From contig CACZBS010000017.1 of the NCBI GenBank assembly GCA_902779455.1, positions 1-64,000 of the forward strand: a DNA stretch of 64,000 bases, written 5' to 3'. Below are positions 35,883 through 45,385 of the stretch, piece after piece (position 1 is the first letter of the stretch; the number at the start of each line of letters is the position of its first letter). This stretch comes from an uncultured Prevotellaceae bacterium (GTDB lineage Bacteria > Bacteroidota > Bacteroidia > Bacteroidales > Bacteroidaceae). The position numbers were made by a program, and so were the translations under genes. The notes under the pieces were generated by a model. It was given only the letters and a program-made list of their open reading frames with translations. It searched no databases and had not been told where the DNA came from.

Positions 35883-37298
35883 ATGATTATGAAAAAGATA
35901 TTGTCCATATCACTGTTCCTTGCGTCGGCTCTGACTTTCGTCGGCTGCTCCGGCGAGGAGGAAGATCTTTTCAACGGATCGGCGGCCGAGCGCCTGAATG
36001 ATGCCAGCGCAATCTATTCTGCACGTCTGACGGCACAGCCCAACGGATGGGCCATGCAGTACTATCCCACCTACGACAATGAGGCTCCTAACGGCAAGGG
36101 CTATCTGCTGCTGACACGCTTCAACAAGGATTTTACCGTCGACGTCTCGGGCTACGATTGGCCCTATTGGAGTTATGAGAAGACGTCCACCGAAGTCAAT
36201 GCTACTGAGGAGTGGGTCGCCCATTACTATAATGAGTATCGTGAGGCAACATCCTTTTGGGAGGTCATCACCGACAACGGACCTGTGCTCTCGTTTAATT
36301 CATATAACGAGAATATGCACTATTTCTCGGATCCTGATTTTCGCGAGACGGGCACAGGATTCGGAGGCGACTATGAGTTCATCGTGGTCGATGCTCCGGA
36401 TGACGCAAGCTACATGATGCTGAAAGGCAAGAAACGCGGCACCTACAACCTGCTTACTCCTATTGAGGAGGGTATCGTCTATGCGGACTATATGGCCGAC
36501 GTGAAGGGATTCCACAACAGCAAGTTCCCGGTGAACGAACTGGTCAGCAACCTTGTCCACTTCGGCGACTCCGTCTATCGTATGGACGGTTCCAACGACG
36601 GTCTGCCCAATATCTATCCCTACGACGCCGACGCTATCACCAACGAGAACTTTAACCCGTTCCTGATTACCAAGCGCGGGGATGACTATTATCTCCGCTT
36701 CCGCGACCCCTTCGAGCGTGATGACATGGAGGGCGTCCTGCAGGAACTGCGCTTCGACCCTGAGGCTGACAAGTTCGTTGGTGTAGACAACGCTGATTTC
36801 CAGATCACGGGCTATAATCCGGCACTTTTCATTCAGGAGAAGGTTATGAGCGGATCAAAGTTCCAGTTCAATTCCAAATCAGTGTTCTCTGATAAGGTGA
36901 AAGTGTATTACGACAAGCTGACGTCTGACTTTGCTGATCTGCCAAAGATTAACAAACGTAGCTATAGCTTTATGGGCTTCAACTTTGTCTACGACAGCAA
37001 ATCGGAGTCATATCTTTGGAATGTCCTTTTCCGTGTGCCTAGCTCGTCAAATACGTCATCCGCCTCGTTTATCGTTAATCTGACCCGAGAAGATACTAAC
37101 TTCAAAATGGAATATGGCGGTCCGCTCGATGACGCAGCTACAAGTATCAGCGAACGTCTGCCTTATATTATTGAAGCCGTCAAGGCTTTGTGTCAGGAAT
37201 TCAAGGTGACGCCTGTCATCTCGAATTTTAACCTCTCTCAGCTCAGGCTGACTTCTGTATCGGATCCCGATTTCTGGTTTGAATTCAATGTGCAATAA
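35883..37298 (+). CDS. DUF4302-family surface lipoprotein
   Basis: A 471-residue lipoprotein with lipobox LTFVGCSG. It matches DUF4302 proteins that accompany SusC/SusD/zinc-metallohydrolase loci: NDASAIYSARLTAQPNGWAM, QYYPTYDNEAPNGKGYLLL and FGGDYEFIVV. It is mostly beta strand. It probably binds substrate at the surface; the function is unproven. Start is ATG at 35883 (MIMKK), with an alternative ATG at 35889. Confidence 0.83.
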   Translation: MIMKKILSISLFLASALTFVGCSGEEEDLFNGSAAERLNDASAIYSARLTAQPNGWAMQYYPTYDNEAPNGKGYLLLTRFNKDFTVDVSGYDWPYWSYEKTSTEVNATEEWVAHYYNEYREATSFWEVITDNGPVLSFNSYNENMHYFSDPDFRETGTGFGGDYEFIVVDAPDDASYMMLKGKKRGTYNLLTPIEEGIVYADYMADVKGFHNSKFPVNELVSNLVHFGDSVYRMDGSNDGLPNIYPYDADAITNENFNPFLITKRGDDYYLRFRDPFERDDMEGVLQELRFDPEADKFVGVDNADFQITGYNPALFIQEKVMSGSKFQFNSKSVFSDKVKVYYDKLTSDFADLPKINKRSYSFMGFNFVYDSKSESYLWNVLFRVPSSSNTSSASFIVNLTREDTNFKMEYGGPLDDAATSISERLPYIIEAVKALCQEFKVTPVISNFNLSQLRLTSVSDPDFWFEFNVQ

Positions 37299-37326
37299 AA
37301 AAACTATTTATTTAAAATCTTAAACG

Positions 37327-39045
37327 ATGAAAAAACTTTTACTGATGACCAGCCTGGCCTTCATGATGACTGCTCAGGCTAATGCCCAGGACAAAGTGAC
37401 TGCTCCCATGGGTGAGAAGGTGTCTGTCAAGGCTGATTTTATGAATGTCGGCAAGGCTCCTATCAAGATGATGAATAAGGTGGAGCAGAAGGCTGCACCG
37501 CGTGGTCCTCGCAAGTTGCTGGCCGACGGTTTGTGGTTCCAGCGTCCTGAAGGTTCGCTCTGGATGCGTTTCAATGCTAATGCTTCGTGCTTCAACGTGC
37601 CTCCCTTCACTGAACTGCTCTATCAGAATATGTCGACTGACAAGGCCAGCACCACATGGGCCGTCACTACTCGTCAAGGCCTTGTGGAACAGCCTGGCGA
37701 CGAGGACAACAACTTTGTTCAGATGCTCGGTGGCGCCGGTGGCTTCTATGCACCGACATTGCAGCGCGGCACGGCCTCTTACAACTATGGCGACGACACT
37801 GAATCACCTATTGTCTTGCCTTACGCTTATGCGCTTGACTCGCTCTATGAGTTGTCGCATTGCAATTACAACGGCGGTACTTATAAGGGCTTCACTGACG
37901 GTTATGTCTTCGGTACTTACGATCGTGATATAACGAAAGAGGATGGTTCGACCGTCCATGTCTATGCAAGTGCCATCCATGAGATGTTTGAGAAGCCCCT
38001 TCGCCCCCTCTATGTCTCGTCGGTTTTCTTCTATGGCATCAGTAGTGTCGAGGACTTCTTGCCTGAAGGTGTCGAGATGAAGCTGATTATCACCAAGATT
38101 TCTGATGAACACCAAGGCGAACTTATCGCCGAGATTCCTTTCACCAAGGATGATGTGATCCAGAGCTGGCAGTTTGACGGTGGAGACGACTGGGGCAGCA
38201 TGTTCGAAATTTCGCAGAAAGAGGTTGACGCCTTCGGTCAGGAGTTTGCCGTGCCCATCATTATCGACGATGCCTTCATGGTGACGATCGAGGGCTTCCA
38301 TCAGCCTGGTGTGAACTTCTCATTGTATATGACGGATGTCATGGCTGTGCCGACCGACTATTACGAGACAGCTGGCAAGGTTGTTCCTACGATGCGTTCC
38401 TATGTTCTCGAGGATGGCACTCCCTTGGATGACAACATGTACTATTGCCAGTATATTGAATCGACAGGTGAGAATGCACAGTATGCTCGTCAGTTCAACG
38501 CTTTCATGTTGTTCAACGCTTTCTATGACGTCGTTGAGCTTTATGATGACTGCAAGACGATGACTGCACCCGCCGAGGGCGGTGACCTCTATTTCGAGGC
38601 AGAGAAAGAGAACGACGAGGGCGAGATGGAGACGGTCCGCTACGGTACGCTCCAATTCTATTCCACCCTGCCTTTCTATTCCACATGGGAAGGTCTCGAG
38701 GGTGAGGAGAACTACTTCTTCGAGGATGTGCCCGAGTGGATTACTGTCGGTGAGGTCACAGACCAGTATCATGCTGACTACAGCACCATCCTGGCTCAGC
38801 TGACTGCAGAGGCCCTGCCTGAAGGCGTTGAGGGACGTACTGCTTCTATCCGCATCGTGAGCGATCGTGGTGCCGAGGCCGTCCTGACCGTTGTCCAGGG
38901 CAATGTCACTGAGGGTATTGTCACCGTCAAAGACGGAATCTCCAAGAGTCTTTCCAAGTATGCCTACAACCTTGGTGGCCAGAAGGTGAACAGCCTTTAC
39001 AATGGTATCATGGTGAAGGACGGCAAGAAGTACTTCAATAAGTAA
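37327..39045 (+). CDS. Secreted BACON-like domain protein with T9SS-type tail, unknown function
   Basis: A 572-residue exported protein. Signal peptide MKKLLLMTSLAFMMTAQANA. The central 400 residues match no family I recognise. Near residues 465-535 is a beta module with VPEWITVGEV, EGRTASIRIVSDRGAEAVLTVVQG that looks like a BACON domain. The last 35 residues contain YAYNLGGQKVNSLYNGIMVK and end in DGKKYFNK, typical of short type IX sorting tails. It lies 28 bases after the DUF4302 gene and is presumably co-transcribed. Confidence 0.75.
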   Translation: MKKLLLMTSLAFMMTAQANAQDKVTAPMGEKVSVKADFMNVGKAPIKMMNKVEQKAAPRGPRKLLADGLWFQRPEGSLWMRFNANASCFNVPPFTELLYQNMSTDKASTTWAVTTRQGLVEQPGDEDNNFVQMLGGAGGFYAPTLQRGTASYNYGDDTESPIVLPYAYALDSLYELSHCNYNGGTYKGFTDGYVFGTYDRDITKEDGSTVHVYASAIHEMFEKPLRPLYVSSVFFYGISSVEDFLPEGVEMKLIITKISDEHQGELIAEIPFTKDDVIQSWQFDGGDDWGSMFEISQKEVDAFGQEFAVPIIIDDAFMVTIEGFHQPGVNFSLYMTDVMAVPTDYYETAGKVVPTMRSYVLEDGTPLDDNMYYCQYIESTGENAQYARQFNAFMLFNAFYDVVELYDDCKTMTAPAEGGDLYFEAEKENDEGEMETVRYGTLQFYSTLPFYSTWEGLEGEENYFFEDVPEWITVGEVTDQYHADYSTILAQLTAEALPEGVEGRTASIRIVSDRGAEAVLTVVQGNVTEGIVTVKDGISKSLSKYAYNLGGQKVNSLYNGIMVKDGKKYFNK

Positions 39046-39139
39046 GCATTTGCATCTCATTGCAATACATCGTCCGCCCAAAGACTGTATGCCCTGTCTG
39101 AACCATAAGCAGGTCATACCGTTCTAAGGAGACTTAGAG

Positions 39140-39190
39140 ACCTGCCCTGACCAACTCACTTGCATGGTGTGTGTGGAGGGGCAGGTTTTT
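39140..39190 (+). terminator. Weak terminator before the M6 protease genes
   Basis: ACCTGCCCT pairs with AGGGGCAGGT over a loop of about 28 bases and is followed by TTTTTATTTC. It may attenuate rather than end transcription into the protease gene 20 bases downstream. Confidence 0.45.
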
Positions 39191-39209
39191 ATTTCTTTTA
39201 CTGATACTA

Positions 39210-41741
39210 ATGAATATGAAGAAACGTTTTTGTCTATTTGTCGTTGCAGTGCTCTTGTCACTTGGCTCTGTCCATGCTGTCCCGGCACGTCCCGGCGTCA
39301 TGCGTCTGGCCCAGCCCGACGGAAGTTATGTAGACCTCTGCCAGCACGGAGATGAGTACATGCACTTCACCACAACGGACGACGGCTATACCGTGGTCAA
39401 GGACTCGAGAGGCTATTGGGTCTATGCTGCCTTGCGAGACGGCTCGCTCATCCCCACTGCCCACGTGGCCCACACAGCCGACGCCCGTAGCGCAAGAGAG
39501 AAGAGCTATCTTTCAAACATCGATCGCTATCAGATGCCCGAGATGTCGGCCCGCAACGCTCAGCTGCTGCGTGAGGAACGTGCTGCCGAGGCCCGCACAC
39601 GTGCAGCCCGACGGGCTCAAGGTTATGACTATACGAAGATGCGTGGTCTGATCATCCTTATTGAGTTCAGCGACCAAGAGTTCTCGCGTTCAGACTATAA
39701 GGAGTTAATGACCGATATGGTCAACAAGGAGAACTACACCGGCTATACGAACCTTTCGGGCAGACCGATTGCCATGACTGGCTCAGTCCATGACTATTAT
39801 CGTGACAACTCCGGCGGTTTGTTTACACCACAATTCGATATCGTCGGACCTTACAAGGTCAGCCGCAGCAAGTATTATCCTGGCGGCGGCGACTACAATG
39901 TCAGCCAGCTCATTCGTGAGACTATCAATGCAGCCGACCCGGATGTTGACTTCTCGCTCTACGACGGCGACAACGACGGCATCGTTGACATGGTCTACGT
40001 CCTTTTTGCCGGATGCGGCTCCCACATTACTGGTAACGACTCAAGACTGCTCTGGCCCCATGCCTCAACTATCATTGGTAATTATGGAAGTTATCTCTAC
40101 AAAGACGGAAAACGGCTGGGCCGTTATGCTTGTTCGACGGAGATGACCGACAGCGAAAGCAATCCTTCATTGGACGGCATCGGAACCATCTGTCATGAGT
40201 TCAGCCATGTTCTCGGATTGCCGGACTTCTATGACACTGACTACCAGCGCAGCGGTGGTGAGGCTGACCATCCTGGCGACTATTCCATCCTGGCGGCCGG
40301 CAGCTATCTCAATGGCGGCAAGACCCCTTGCGGCTACACCTTGTTTGAGCGCTATGTCATGGGGTTCACCAAGCCGACGCTCATTGCCGAAGAAGGCAAC
40401 TTCACGCTCGACCCCATCAGTGAATGTGGCACGGGCTATCGCATCAATTCCCCCAGTTCTCAGGAGTATTTCTTGCTTGAGAACCGCCAGTTGGACAAGT
40501 GGGATGCTTACATTCCGGCTCCTGGCATGATTGTGTTCCGCGTTGACTCATCCAATGTTTCGGTATGGGCTGCCAACAAAGTCAATGCCAATCCGGCTCA
40601 TCAGTATTTCCAGTTGCTGCGAGCCGGCGGGTCTGTCCTTACGACACCTTTCCCTGGACTGGCTGGCAAGACTGAGCTCACCCATGCTACCTCGCCTGCC
40701 AGCCTGAAGACATGGAGTGGACTGAACACCCGTATGGGGTTGAGACAGATAGAACAGCAGAGTGGGGTGATCACGTTTGAAGCCTTCGACACCTACAAAC
40801 TGGTCGATCTGTCACTTCCTAAGACCTTTGTCCTGAGCCCTGGCCAGACCCGTCGTCTGGTGGCAGAGCCTACGCCCTCCTATGCCGTGTATGATCTCAC
40901 TTGGTCGACAGATAACAGCGACGTGGCTGTTGTCAACAGTGAAGGCTACGTGACAGGTGTGGGCGTCGGCACATGCCAGGTGACGGTGACCAGCGATAAT
41001 GGCGTGACGGCCACTGTTCAGGTTGTCGTCGAGCAACAGACTTTTGTCGATGACATCGCATCTTTCAAGTCGCTGCCCGTTGGCGAGGAGGCCGTCTTGA
41101 ACCTCAATGGTGCACAGGTGCTTTATGCCTATTCGAAAGACATATACATCCGCGATGCCTCCGGGGCTATCGTCCTCAATGGCACAGGCTTCTCACTTAA
41201 GCCCGGTCAGCTGCTCTACGGACCTGTATATGGTAAGCGTGGCGACCTCAATAACCTGCCCCAGTTTGTTGCTGTTAGTGGTAAGACCGCTATCACAGAC
41301 CTCAAGATCGTTGAGGGCAGCGAGCCTCAGCCTCGTCATGTACAGCTCCATAACCTCACGCCGGCTGACTATTGCGACATGGTCGTCGTCGAAGCAGCGC
41401 CTCTGGTCATGGATAATGGTGTATATGCCGTCAGTGGAGACCGCCGGGCACGTCTTTGGAATGCCTTCCAGATTAAGAAGATCTCAGTCCCCAGTGCTAT
41501 TGAAGGCAAGTTCTTCGATATTACATGCATTTACGGCACCAATACCGTCAAGAACGTCGGTGTCGTCGAGGAGTTGAAGTTGCTTGAATCGCCTGTCGAA
41601 GTGCCTGCACCCGATGCCATCGTCAGCGTCGAGGCCGACGATTCGGGTTCCCAAGTGCATTTCAACCTTAAGGGACAGCGAGTCTCTGACAGCTATCGCG
41701 GCATTATCGTCAGTCAGGGCCGCAAGACGCTGAATAGGTGA
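39210..41741 (+). CDS. Secreted M6-family metalloprotease, copy 1
   Basis: An 843-residue exported protease. The signal peptide starts at MNMKKRFCLFVVAVLLSLGSVHA. A conserved N-terminal module (PGVMRLAQPDGSYVDLCQHG) precedes the M6 peptidase domain beginning near RGLIILIEFSDQ. The zinc site GTICHEFSHVLGLPDFYDTD carries HExxHxxGxxD. Later regions hold a Big_2-like Ig domain (DLTWSTDNSDVAVVNSEGYV) and an OB-like region (EAVLNLNGAQVLYAYSKDIY). The C-terminus LKGQRVSDSYRGIIVSQGRK fits a T9SS tail. It is about 40-50% identical by eye to the next gene and probably arose with it by duplication. Confidence 0.9.
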   Translation: MNMKKRFCLFVVAVLLSLGSVHAVPARPGVMRLAQPDGSYVDLCQHGDEYMHFTTTDDGYTVVKDSRGYWVYAALRDGSLIPTAHVAHTADARSAREKSYLSNIDRYQMPEMSARNAQLLREERAAEARTRAARRAQGYDYTKMRGLIILIEFSDQEFSRSDYKELMTDMVNKENYTGYTNLSGRPIAMTGSVHDYYRDNSGGLFTPQFDIVGPYKVSRSKYYPGGGDYNVSQLIRETINAADPDVDFSLYDGDNDGIVDMVYVLFAGCGSHITGNDSRLLWPHASTIIGNYGSYLYKDGKRLGRYACSTEMTDSESNPSLDGIGTICHEFSHVLGLPDFYDTDYQRSGGEADHPGDYSILAAGSYLNGGKTPCGYTLFERYVMGFTKPTLIAEEGNFTLDPISECGTGYRINSPSSQEYFLLENRQLDKWDAYIPAPGMIVFRVDSSNVSVWAANKVNANPAHQYFQLLRAGGSVLTTPFPGLAGKTELTHATSPASLKTWSGLNTRMGLRQIEQQSGVITFEAFDTYKLVDLSLPKTFVLSPGQTRRLVAEPTPSYAVYDLTWSTDNSDVAVVNSEGYVTGVGVGTCQVTVTSDNGVTATVQVVVEQQTFVDDIASFKSLPVGEEAVLNLNGAQVLYAYSKDIYIRDASGAIVLNGTGFSLKPGQLLYGPVYGKRGDLNNLPQFVAVSGKTAITDLKIVEGSEPQPRHVQLHNLTPADYCDMVVVEAAPLVMDNGVYAVSGDRRARLWNAFQIKKISVPSAIEGKFFDITCIYGTNTVKNVGVVEELKLLESPVEVPAPDAIVSVEADDSGSQVHFNLKGQRVSDSYRGIIVSQGRKTLNR

Positions 41742-41779
41742 ATCTTTGTTAATAATTCAATTTAACGAAATCTTTTTCG

Positions 41780-41787
41780 TATCTTTG
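41780..41787 (+). promoter_or_regulatory. -7 box upstream of the second M6 protease
   Basis: TATCTTTG lies 30 bases before the ATG, in the 76-base gap between the two protease genes. The second gene may therefore have its own promoter. No well-placed TTTG partner is seen. Confidence 0.5.
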
Positions 41788-41817
41788 CATCTCCAAAGAA
41801 TTAAGAGTGTATAAGAT

Positions 41818-44442
41818 ATGAAAAAGATTTCGTTTTTGATAGTATCCTTCTGGCTGTCGTGTGTCTCTTTGTGGGCTATTCCAGCCCATAAAGGCAGTGT
41901 TCGTGTGGCTCAGCCCGATGGGTCGATGCTGACACTGCGGCTGGTGGGCGACGAGTATCTGCATTTCAATACGACTGATGATGGCTACTCCGTGGTACGC
42001 AATCAGCAGGGCGCTTACGTCTATGCCTGCAAGGGCAGCAACGGGCAGTTGGCCCCGACTGCCCTCGTCGCCCATGATGCCCCTGAGCGCCTGCCGTCAG
42101 AGGCAAGCTATCTGCAGGAGGTCGGCCGTTATCTGACTCCCGACATGACGACTGAGCGGGCTGCCGAGAAGCAGGCTGAGCTGCAGCGTCAGGCCAAGGC
42201 CCGTGCCATGCGCCGCGAACCTCAGTACGACTACAACAGTTTCCGTGGTCTGCTCATCCTCGTGGAGTTCAATGACCGCAGCTTCACCCGCACAGACATC
42301 CGTGACATCATGGACGAGATGGTCAACAAGGAAGGCTATAGCGGCTACGTCGGCACTAACGGACGGCGCCAGATCTATACGGGCTCTGTCCGTGACTATT
42401 TCTACGACAACAGCAACGGGCGCTTCTCGCCTGAGTTCGATGTCTTTGGACCCTATCAGATTGACTATAGCCAGTATGACGCCCGGGCTACCGACAATGC
42501 CGCTCAGCTGACGGTCGCAGCCCTTGAGGCCGCCGACGATGAAATCGACTACAGCGTCTACGACCGCGACGGGGATGGCTATGTCGACATGGTTTACTTC
42601 ATCTTTGCCGGCTTGGGCTCTCACTTTACCGGCAACGATTCGCGCCTCTTCTGGCCTCACCGCAGTGTCATCTATAATCCAGCTGCAACAGGATGGGATG
42701 ACTGGGCGATTGTCAAGGATGATGTCGTGTTCTACGACTATGCCAGTTCGGTCGAGCTGACTGGCTATTCGGGCTATCCCAACTCCATTACCATCGATGG
42801 CATAGGCACCATCTGCCATGAGTTCAGCCATGTGTTGGGGCTGCCCGACTTCTATGATACCGACTATGAGCGCAGCGGCGGCGAGAGCAATCATCCCGGT
42901 GAGTGGTCTATCATGTCTGGCGGTTCCTACAACAACAATGGCCGCACGCCGGTGGGCTATAGCCTTTTTGAACGCTATGCCGTAGGGTTTGCCGAGCCGG
43001 AGACGATCACTGCGGAGGGCTCCTATACGTTGCCCGAACTCAACTCGTGCAATACGGGTTTCCGGCTTAACACGAAAGTCGGCCGTGAGTTCTTCTTCTT
43101 CGAGAACCGCCAGCAGAATGGTAAGTGGGACCGTACGCTGCCCGGACACGGTATGCTGGTCCATCGCATCGACTCGACTAACTCGCGGGCATGGCGGGAT
43201 AACACGATCAACAATAACCCGCGTCATAACTACTACGAACTTGTTCGAGCCAACGGCTCTACGTACGATCTGCCTGGCAATACGTTCCCCGGCACGCATC
43301 GGGTGCGTACGCTCAACAACGTGACGACGCCTGCCAACCTTCTCACATGGACAGGACAGCCCTCGCAACTCGGCCTTACTAATATCCGCGAACAGGATGG
43401 CGTCATCACTTTTGAGGTCGAAGATGTCTACGTGCTTCGCGAGATCAGTTTGCCTGACTCTCAGACTGTTTTTGCTGGCATCACGATGAAGATAGAGGCC
43501 GAGCGTACGCCTGACTACGCACCCTACACGCTCGAGTGGTCCAGCAGTGCCCCCGACGTGGCCACTGTTGACAGCGAAGGCCGTGTGACGGGCATCAGTG
43601 ATGGCACGGCAGTCATTACGGTACAGGCCAATCAGAGCGAAGAACTCGTGGCACAGTGCCTTGTCACGGTCGTGACACGCGACATCTATTCCAGTATAGC
43701 CGACTTCAAGTCTGCCGTTGCCGAGCAGTCGTCTCTGCTGAGCCTTAATGATGCGGTAGTGCTTTACGCCCATAACAATCAGCTGTATATCCGCGACGAA
43801 TCCGGAGCCATGGTGCTCAGCCAGTCTGGGATCAATGCCAACCGGGGTGACGTGATCAATGGTTTGGTTCAGGGCCATTGCCAGCTGCAGAATAAGATTC
43901 CTTATTTTTCTCCTGACAAAGACTTCACGCCCTACTTCGAATTGTCTGAAGGTTCAAATCCAGAGCCTCGCCCGGTTCTGGCGGCTGAGCTCTCCGATAG
44001 TGACTATGCCGACTATCTGACCCTCCATCAAGTTTCTCTTCAGCGCCTGACCGTAGGTGGTGTCACCGGACTGTATGCTGTCGATGGCGACCGTCAGGTC
44101 CGGCTCTACAACGTCTTTGGCATCCGACCCTCCATCACGGTGCCAAGCAACATCGAAGGCAAGTACTTTGACGTGCCGGGTATTCTGCTGACCCGTCTGA
44201 CCCCGGATAGCGTTCTGATCGATGAGTTGGCCCTGCTTGGCTCCCCTGTTGAGGTGGAGGCGCCTGAGCAGGCTGGCGTCAGCTCCGTAGAGTGGAGTGC
44301 TTCTACACCCGTCGACGTCTTCACAGCCGAAGGGCGTCATGTGGCTCGCACCACGTTCAATGCCCTTAAGGCTTTGCCGCTACGCCGCGGTGTCTACGTT
44401 GTCCGTTCGGCTGACGACGTGAAGAAAATCGTCCGGCCGTAA
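41818..44442 (+). CDS. Secreted M6-family metalloprotease, copy 2
   Basis: An 874-residue paralogue of the preceding gene with the same order: signal peptide MKKISFLIVSFWLSCVSLWA, N-terminal module (HKGSVRVAQPDGSMLTLRLVG), M6 domain with GTICHEFSHVLGLPDFYDTD, Big_2-like domain (LEWSSSAPDVATVDSEGRV), OB-like region and C-terminal tail FTAEGRHV to LRRGVYVVRSADDVKKIV. It is probably exported by the type IX system and digests extracellular protein. It closes the SusC/SusD protease locus; a strong hairpin follows. Confidence 0.9.
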   Translation: MKKISFLIVSFWLSCVSLWAIPAHKGSVRVAQPDGSMLTLRLVGDEYLHFNTTDDGYSVVRNQQGAYVYACKGSNGQLAPTALVAHDAPERLPSEASYLQEVGRYLTPDMTTERAAEKQAELQRQAKARAMRREPQYDYNSFRGLLILVEFNDRSFTRTDIRDIMDEMVNKEGYSGYVGTNGRRQIYTGSVRDYFYDNSNGRFSPEFDVFGPYQIDYSQYDARATDNAAQLTVAALEAADDEIDYSVYDRDGDGYVDMVYFIFAGLGSHFTGNDSRLFWPHRSVIYNPAATGWDDWAIVKDDVVFYDYASSVELTGYSGYPNSITIDGIGTICHEFSHVLGLPDFYDTDYERSGGESNHPGEWSIMSGGSYNNNGRTPVGYSLFERYAVGFAEPETITAEGSYTLPELNSCNTGFRLNTKVGREFFFFENRQQNGKWDRTLPGHGMLVHRIDSTNSRAWRDNTINNNPRHNYYELVRANGSTYDLPGNTFPGTHRVRTLNNVTTPANLLTWTGQPSQLGLTNIREQDGVITFEVEDVYVLREISLPDSQTVFAGITMKIEAERTPDYAPYTLEWSSSAPDVATVDSEGRVTGISDGTAVITVQANQSEELVAQCLVTVVTRDIYSSIADFKSAVAEQSSLLSLNDAVVLYAHNNQLYIRDESGAMVLSQSGINANRGDVINGLVQGHCQLQNKIPYFSPDKDFTPYFELSEGSNPEPRPVLAAELSDSDYADYLTLHQVSLQRLTVGGVTGLYAVDGDRQVRLYNVFGIRPSITVPSNIEGKYFDVPGILLTRLTPDSVLIDELALLGSPVEVEAPEQAGVSSVEWSASTPVDVFTAEGRHVARTTFNALKALPLRRGVYVVRSADDVKKIVRP

Positions 44443-44465
44443 ATCTCCGAACTCTTAGTATAAAA

Positions 44466-44509
44466 GAGAATGGGGCCCTGATAGCGCGCACTATCAGGGC
44501 CCCATTCTC
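44466..44509 (+). terminator. Terminator of the protease locus
   Basis: Perfect 19-base arms, GAGAATGGGGCCCTGATAG and complement, enclose a 6-base loop. TTTT follows closely. Confidence 0.85.
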
Positions 44510-44548
44510 CTTTTCTGCTGCAGTTGAACCGATTAAGTGGAGCAAGAG

Positions 44549-44746
44549 TTAAAGGCTACGGACAACATCTTCGTCGAGTCCCAGACTTCCGGCAATGAGA
44601 TCGACGGCGACGCCGTTGGCTCTCAACTGACGTGCATTGTCAAGCTTTTCTTCTTCCCGTCCTTCCATCTTGGCCGTGTCGAGCACGTCGTTCTGCACCA
44701 TGATGTTGTCGATATGGCGCTTCGCAGCCCAGTCGAATCGGATGTA
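44549..44746 (-). pseudogene. Relic of a PD-(D/E)XK nuclease-family transposase (Rpn-like), internally deleted
   Basis: On the minus strand a frame without start codon reads YIRFDWAAKR, the typical N-terminal signature of this family. It passes directly into HIDNIMVQNDVLDTAKMEGR and EEEKLDNARQLRANGVAVDL, its typical C-terminal region, and ends at TAA. The roughly 200 residues that should lie between, including the nuclease core, are gone. An in-frame TGA lies just upstream of the relic. The relic fills most of the 409-base gap between the M6 gene and the convergent lipoprotein gene. A plus-strand frame over the same bases is not credible. Confidence 0.7.
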
Positions 44747-44851
44747 TTGTCAGTCGGGAGTAACGTGAGAAAAGAATCAGCCAGCGACATTCTCGCGAGG
44801 GAATGCCGCTGGCTGGTGCAAGAAATTATTCGTCAATGACGCTGACGAAGC

Positions 44852-45364
44852 TTACTCATAGAAACCGGTATACTTCTGTCCGGACAGGCGATAGATATAG
44901 CCATAGGCGGGGTCATCGTCATTAAACGTGATGTCGAGCGTGATGCTGTCGTTCGGCATGCCGTGCAGGTTGGTGGCTGCTCCGAGCAGCACCTTGCCGT
45001 TGGTGATGATGGCCTTGCCAGTGCCGTCGGCGTCGTAGTCCTTCTCAGGACACGAGAACGTCAAGGTGTTGACATTGCAAGGTATCTTCATCTCAAACTG
45101 CCAGAAATTGTGGGCGTCGGTAATCCAGATGCTGTCGGCGTCGTTGGCCGAAGTGTTATAGGTGAACAGGTCGAAAGTCCCGCCCATGATGTCGGCAGCA
45201 AGCAGGTTGCCGGCTGTGTCGTAGAGGTCAGCCGTCACCTCCCAGTGGCCTGCCAGGTTCTGCACGTTGGTGCCGCCTGCCTCCTCGTCGGTCTCCACGT
45301 CGCAGGCCGTGAAACCAAAGCCCAGTGCCAGGGCCGTCATAGCAAAATAAAGTATTTTCTTCAT
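44852..45364 (-). CDS. Lipid-binding-hydrolase-like lipoprotein (PF12888 type)
   Basis: A 170-residue lipoprotein with lipobox FTACDVE. It opens the mature part with NLAGHWEVTADLYDTAGNLL and continues with TFDLFTYNTSANDADSIWIT, as in the small beta-barrel lipoproteins annotated as putative lipid-binding hydrolases next to SusC/SusD genes. It is the last gene of the minus-strand SusC/SusD operon, 21 bases after the DUF5011-like gene. Ligand and activity are unknown. Confidence 0.75.
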   Translation of the reverse strand: MKKILYFAMTALALGFGFTACDVETDEEAGGTNVQNLAGHWEVTADLYDTAGNLLAADIMGGTFDLFTYNTSANDADSIWITDAHNFWQFEMKIPCNVNTLTFSCPEKDYDADGTGKAIITNGKVLLGAATNLHGMPNDSITLDITFNDDDPAYGYIYRLSGQKYTGFYE

Positions 45365-45385
45365 AATCGTTTTCCTCCTTTCGTT

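Noticed and set aside
42097-43878. 593-codon minus-strand frame opposite the second M6 protease
   Set aside because: Antisense to the gene with the HExxHxxGxxD site; no domain of its own.
44537-44839. 100-codon plus-strand frame after the protease locus
   Set aside because: The minus strand of the same bases shows both ends of a transposase-family protein, so the plus frame is chance.
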